Assembly: GCA_963752965.1 (NCBI GenBank)
Contig: CAVWAJ010000015.1
Location: 558,001 to 622,000, forward strand
DNA length: 64,000 nucleotides
From: QHXW01 sp963752965
GTDB taxonomy: Bacteria; Acidobacteriota; Terriglobia; Bryobacterales; Bryobacteraceae
Direction of reading: 5' to 3'
In this document: piece after piece, positions 61,754 through 64,000 of the stretch
Position numbering within the stretch: position 1 is the first letter of the stretch
Layout: every line of letters begins with the position of its first letter
Program-made: the position numbers and the translations under genes
Notes under the pieces: generated by a model
Databases searched by the model: none
What the model was told of the DNA's origin: nothing
The model's input: the letters and a program-made list of their open reading frames with translations, nothing else

Positions 61754-62541
61754 GCCGGGCCCACTAAATCGCGCAGCGCCGCTTCCGGGCTTGCCGCTTT
61801 CAGCAGATGCTCGCCGATCAGAAACGCGTCGAACCCGGCGTCCCGCAGCCGCTGGATATCCTCGCGCGAGTGAATCCCGCTCTCGCTGATCTTCAAAACT
61901 CCGTCCGGTATCTGATCCGCCAACCGTAACGAGGTTTCGAGCGTCACTTCGAATGTCCTCAGGTCGCGATTGTTCACGCCGATGATATCCGCCCCCGCGG
62001 CAAGCGCCGTCTTCAGTTCTCTCTGATCGTGAACTTCGACCAGCGCAGCCATCCGGTAGCGCGCGGCCAGTTCCCGTAAATCGCGGATCTCCTGCTCTTC
62101 CAGAATCGCCGCGATCAGCAGAATGGCATCGGCTCCGTGCGCCGCCGCCTCAACCACGTGGTACCCGTCGAGCGTGAAATCCTTGCGCAGCGCCGGCAGG
62201 ATACCCGCCGCCCGCGCCGCCCCCAGGTGCTCCAGCTTCCCCTGGAAGAAAGGCTCATCTGTCAGCACCGATAGCGCCGCCGCGCCGCCCCGTTCGTACT
62301 GCTTGGCAAGGCCCGCCGGATCGAAATCCTCTCGCAGTACTCCCTTGCTGGGTGATGCTTTCTTGATCTCCGCGATCAACGCTGGCGGCCGCCGTAGCAG
62401 CGCTGCCCGAAAGCCGCGCCGCGAGGGGATCATGGCTTCCGCGCGCCGTTCCCATTCCGCTCGCAACGTCGTCGCGTGAGCATACTCCTCCCGCTTGCGG
62501 GCGACAATTCGGGCCAATATGTCTGGAACGGTTTCGATCAA
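61750..62541 (-). CDS. trpC: Indole-3-glycerol phosphate synthase
   Basis: This 263-residue TIM barrel closes the indole ring. Marks are IAEIKKASPSKGVLREDFDP, ALSVLTDEPFFQG, LRKDFTLDGYHVVEA, AILLIAAILEEQEI, IIGVNNRDLRTFEV and SESGIHSREDI, with the catalytic Lys and Glu residues visible. The TTG start at 62541 is the best start for the family N-terminus (IETVPDILARIVARKREE). It is the first gene of the operon; trpE, trpG and trpD are not present. Confidence 0.95.
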   Translation of the reverse strand: MIETVPDILARIVARKREEYAHATTLRAEWERRAEAMIPSRRGFRAALLRRPPALIAEIKKASPSKGVLREDFDPAGLAKQYERGGAAALSVLTDEPFFQGKLEHLGAARAAGILPALRKDFTLDGYHVVEAAAHGADAILLIAAILEEQEIRDLRELAARYRMAALVEVHDQRELKTALAAGADIIGVNNRDLRTFEVTLETSLRLADQIPDGVLKISESGIHSREDIQRLRDAGFDAFLIGEHLLKAASPEAALRDLVGPA

Positions 62542-62664
62542 AACGGTCCTTCTGGATTAACGTTTATCGTATCAAACCTGAAACTCCGCTTCGATCGGGC
62601 CGGTCCTCTTGTAGTATGCTGTTATTTAACAAATAAAAACTTATCCTCTGGAGGTTCCCCCGTT
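62542..62664. other. Divergent promoter region between trpC and the TPR protein
   Basis: These 123 bases separate the two divergent starts. The part near 62610-62640 is AT-rich and probably holds promoter elements; TTGTAG (62609-62614) with AATAAA 17 bases on is one weak candidate for the plus strand. GGAGG at 62650-62654 is the ribosome site of the TPR gene. No trp leader peptide or attenuator was recognised. Confidence 0.35.
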
Positions 62665-63822
62665 ATGCCCACCCGGCTGAAAACCGCTGCCTTGTCCGCT
62701 GCGGCTCTCCTGATTTTTTCTTGCGCGGCTTTTGCGCAGGTGTCCTCGCTCGAAGGAGATGTGAAAGACGAAAACGGCCAGCCCCTCAAGGGCGCGCTGG
62801 TCAAAATCGACCGCAAAGATATCAAGGGCCACTATCAGGTCAAGACCGACAAAAAGGGCCATTATTTTCATACTGGTCTTCCTCTGGGCCAATATAAGAT
62901 CACGCTAGAAGTCGATGGCAAAGATGTCGACAACGTCGACAACGTCCGCACCTCGCTCGGCGATTCCACCCCCATAAACTTCAATCTGCAAGAGGTCAAG
63001 AAGCGGCAGCAGTCGCTCCAACAGGCCGCAGCCACCGGCACGCTGACGAAGGAGCAGGAACGCGGCATGTCCGCCGAGCAGAAGGCCGCGCTCGAGAAGG
63101 CCACCAAAGAGCGCGAGCAGTCTCTCGCCAAGAACAAGGCATTGAATGACGCCTTCAATCAGGGCATGACCGCCATGGAAGGCAAGCAGTGGGACGCCGC
63201 CATAGAGGCGTTTAACAAGGCCAACGCAATGGACCCCAAGCAGGCCGTCATCTGGGCGCATCTGGCCGACTCCTACGTGCAGGCTGGGTCCGTGAAGACC
63301 GGCGCTGATCAGGAGGCTGCGTTCAGCAAGGGCCTCGAATCCTACGCCAAGACCCTCGAACTCAAGCCCGACGACGCCAGCTATCACAATAACTATGCTC
63401 TCGCCCTGGTCAAAGCCAAGAAAATTCCCGAAGCCCAGGCCGAGTTGACCAAGGCCGCTCAGCTCGACCCCTCGAACGCCGGCAAGTACTACTACAATCT
63501 CGGCGCCGTGATGGTCAACACCGGGCAGAATGACGCCGCCGGCCAAGCCTTCAAGAAGGCCATCGAACTCGATCCCAATTACGCCGACGCGCAATATCAA
63601 TACGGCATGTATCTTCTGGGTCAGGCCAAGGTAACGCCCGAAGGCAAAGTGATTCCGGCCGACGGCACCAAAGAGGCGCTCCAGAAATATCTCGAATTGA
63701 AGCCTACCGGTCCGTTCGCGGATTCCGCCAAGGGCGCGCTCGCTTCCATCGAGGGTTCCGTCACGACGAATTACGTGAACCCTGACGCAGCCAAAAGCAC
63801 GAAGGGCAAGAAGAAGAACTGA
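62665..63822 (+). CDS. Secreted carboxypeptidase-regulatory-like domain and TPR-repeat protein
   Basis: This 385-residue exported protein has a signal peptide at ATG 62665 (LKTAALSAAALLIFSCAAFAQ). A beta-sandwich CarboxypepD_reg-like domain lies at about 25-110 (SLEGDVKDENGQPLKGALVKI, GHYFHTGLPLGQYKITLEV). A charged coiled-coil linker (EVKKRQQSLQQ, KEQERGMSAEQKAALEKATKERE) leads to TPR repeats (NDAFNQGMTAMEGKQWDAAIEAFNKA, AIELDPNYADAQYQYGMYL). The end is Lys-rich. It likely scaffolds protein contacts outside the cytoplasm. It is common in Acidobacteria; its exact role is unknown. Confidence 0.88.
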   Translation: MPTRLKTAALSAAALLIFSCAAFAQVSSLEGDVKDENGQPLKGALVKIDRKDIKGHYQVKTDKKGHYFHTGLPLGQYKITLEVDGKDVDNVDNVRTSLGDSTPINFNLQEVKKRQQSLQQAAATGTLTKEQERGMSAEQKAALEKATKEREQSLAKNKALNDAFNQGMTAMEGKQWDAAIEAFNKANAMDPKQAVIWAHLADSYVQAGSVKTGADQEAAFSKGLESYAKTLELKPDDASYHNNYALALVKAKKIPEAQAELTKAAQLDPSNAGKYYYNLGAVMVNTGQNDAAGQAFKKAIELDPNYADAQYQYGMYLLGQAKVTPEGKVIPADGTKEALQKYLELKPTGPFADSAKGALASIEGSVTTNYVNPDAAKSTKGKKKN

Positions 63823-63855
63823 TCCCGGGCGGCTCCAAGCGCCGGGCCCTTTGCT

Positions 63856-64000
63856 ATGTTCCGGCTTGTTTTCCGCTTTTTCTTGCTGCTGGTCTTCTTC
63901 GCGGTGATCCGGGCTGTGGTCACTACCGTAGCCCGCCTCTTCACACAGACATTCCGGCCGGCCGCCTCACCCCCGCCGGGCCGTCAGCCCGTGAATAGCG
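63856..64000 (+). CDS. Small membrane protein, 3' end outside window
   Basis: A frame opens at ATG 63856 and runs to the window edge with no stop. The first 30 residues are strongly hydrophobic (FRLVFRFFLLLVFFAVIRAVV), followed by a Pro/Arg-rich region. It resembles short acidobacterial proteins with one N-terminal membrane helix, but it is incomplete. It follows the TPR gene by 33 bases. Confidence 0.55.
   Translation, partial: MFRLVFRFFLLLVFFAVIRAVVTTVARLFTQTFRPAASPPPGRQPVNS

Noticed and set aside
63827..63850. A terminator hairpin after the TPR gene
   Set aside because: The GC-rich stem has a bulge and no T-run follows, so it is not distinguishable from background.

Overview
The window reads as chromosomal DNA of a GC-rich member of the Acidobacteriota, most likely Bryobacterales/Solibacteres. 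Three things point there: an 802-residue duplicated permease of the acidobacterial (ADOP) type at 16707-19115, a secreted protein ending in the TIGR03437-type C-terminal module common in Solibacter relatives (23113-25413), and many secreted or Tat-exported sugar and peptide enzymes next to ordinary housekeeping genes. All calls come from reading the sequence and from family knowledge; no database search was run, so species-level placement is inference.

Layout. 1-4720: the C-terminal end of a multicopper oxidase, an unknown secreted protein, and an enolase-superfamily gene split by a complete IS3-family element (2399-3972) with inverted ends and a short target duplication. 4730-20471: about 15 genes on the minus strand with short gaps or overlaps. 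Transcription starts with an envelope module (stand-alone MacB periplasmic domain, DUF4097 protein, ADOP permease, ABC ATPase, NtrC-type regulator, histidine kinase), then an unknown protein, a quinone oxidoreductase, a second kinase, a lipoprotein, an Xaa-Pro peptidase, accB, accC and two CAAX-type membrane proteases, the second with its Glu-Glu pair changed to Gln-Gln. 20545-28370: a diguanylate cyclase, a class III aminotransferase, a large secreted protein, a membrane protein, a 2Fe-2S ferredoxin and selB. 28444-33238: a thioredoxin-like protein, a DUF433 gene whose toxin partner seems to have been replaced by an Mrr-like nuclease gene, an acyl-CoA carboxylase beta subunit, and a GNAT gene broken by a 23-bp tandem duplication.

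33329-44263: ctpA, guaA, nfo, a Uma2 gene, leuS, a Gfo/Idh/MocA oxidoreductase, an M55 peptidase and lnt. 44260-47936 (minus strand): lipA, a SPOR-domain protein, a slipin and NfeD. 47958-54456: a cytochrome c-PQQ dehydrogenase, an alpha-glucan phosphorylase, a CpaE-like ATPase and a Phd/PIN toxin-antitoxin pair with a near-perfect promoter. 54469-56872: a sugar isomerase-like gene and a glycerol-3-phosphate dehydrogenase-like gene whose divergent start codons share one CATG. 56875-62541 (minus strand): an aromatic amino-acid operon trpC-trpF-trpB-trpA-chorismate mutase-aroF-tyrA, with an unusual heptamer-repeat hairpin between trpB and trpA. 62665-64000: a carboxypeptidase-like/TPR secreted protein and the start of a small membrane protein.

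No rRNA, tRNA or CRISPR array was seen. The strongest candidates for something new are the DUF433-nuclease chimera (29596-30572), the envelope-sensing module (13293-20471), the trpB-trpA heptamer hairpin (59887-59981) and the paired intact/altered CAAX proteases (4730-6245).
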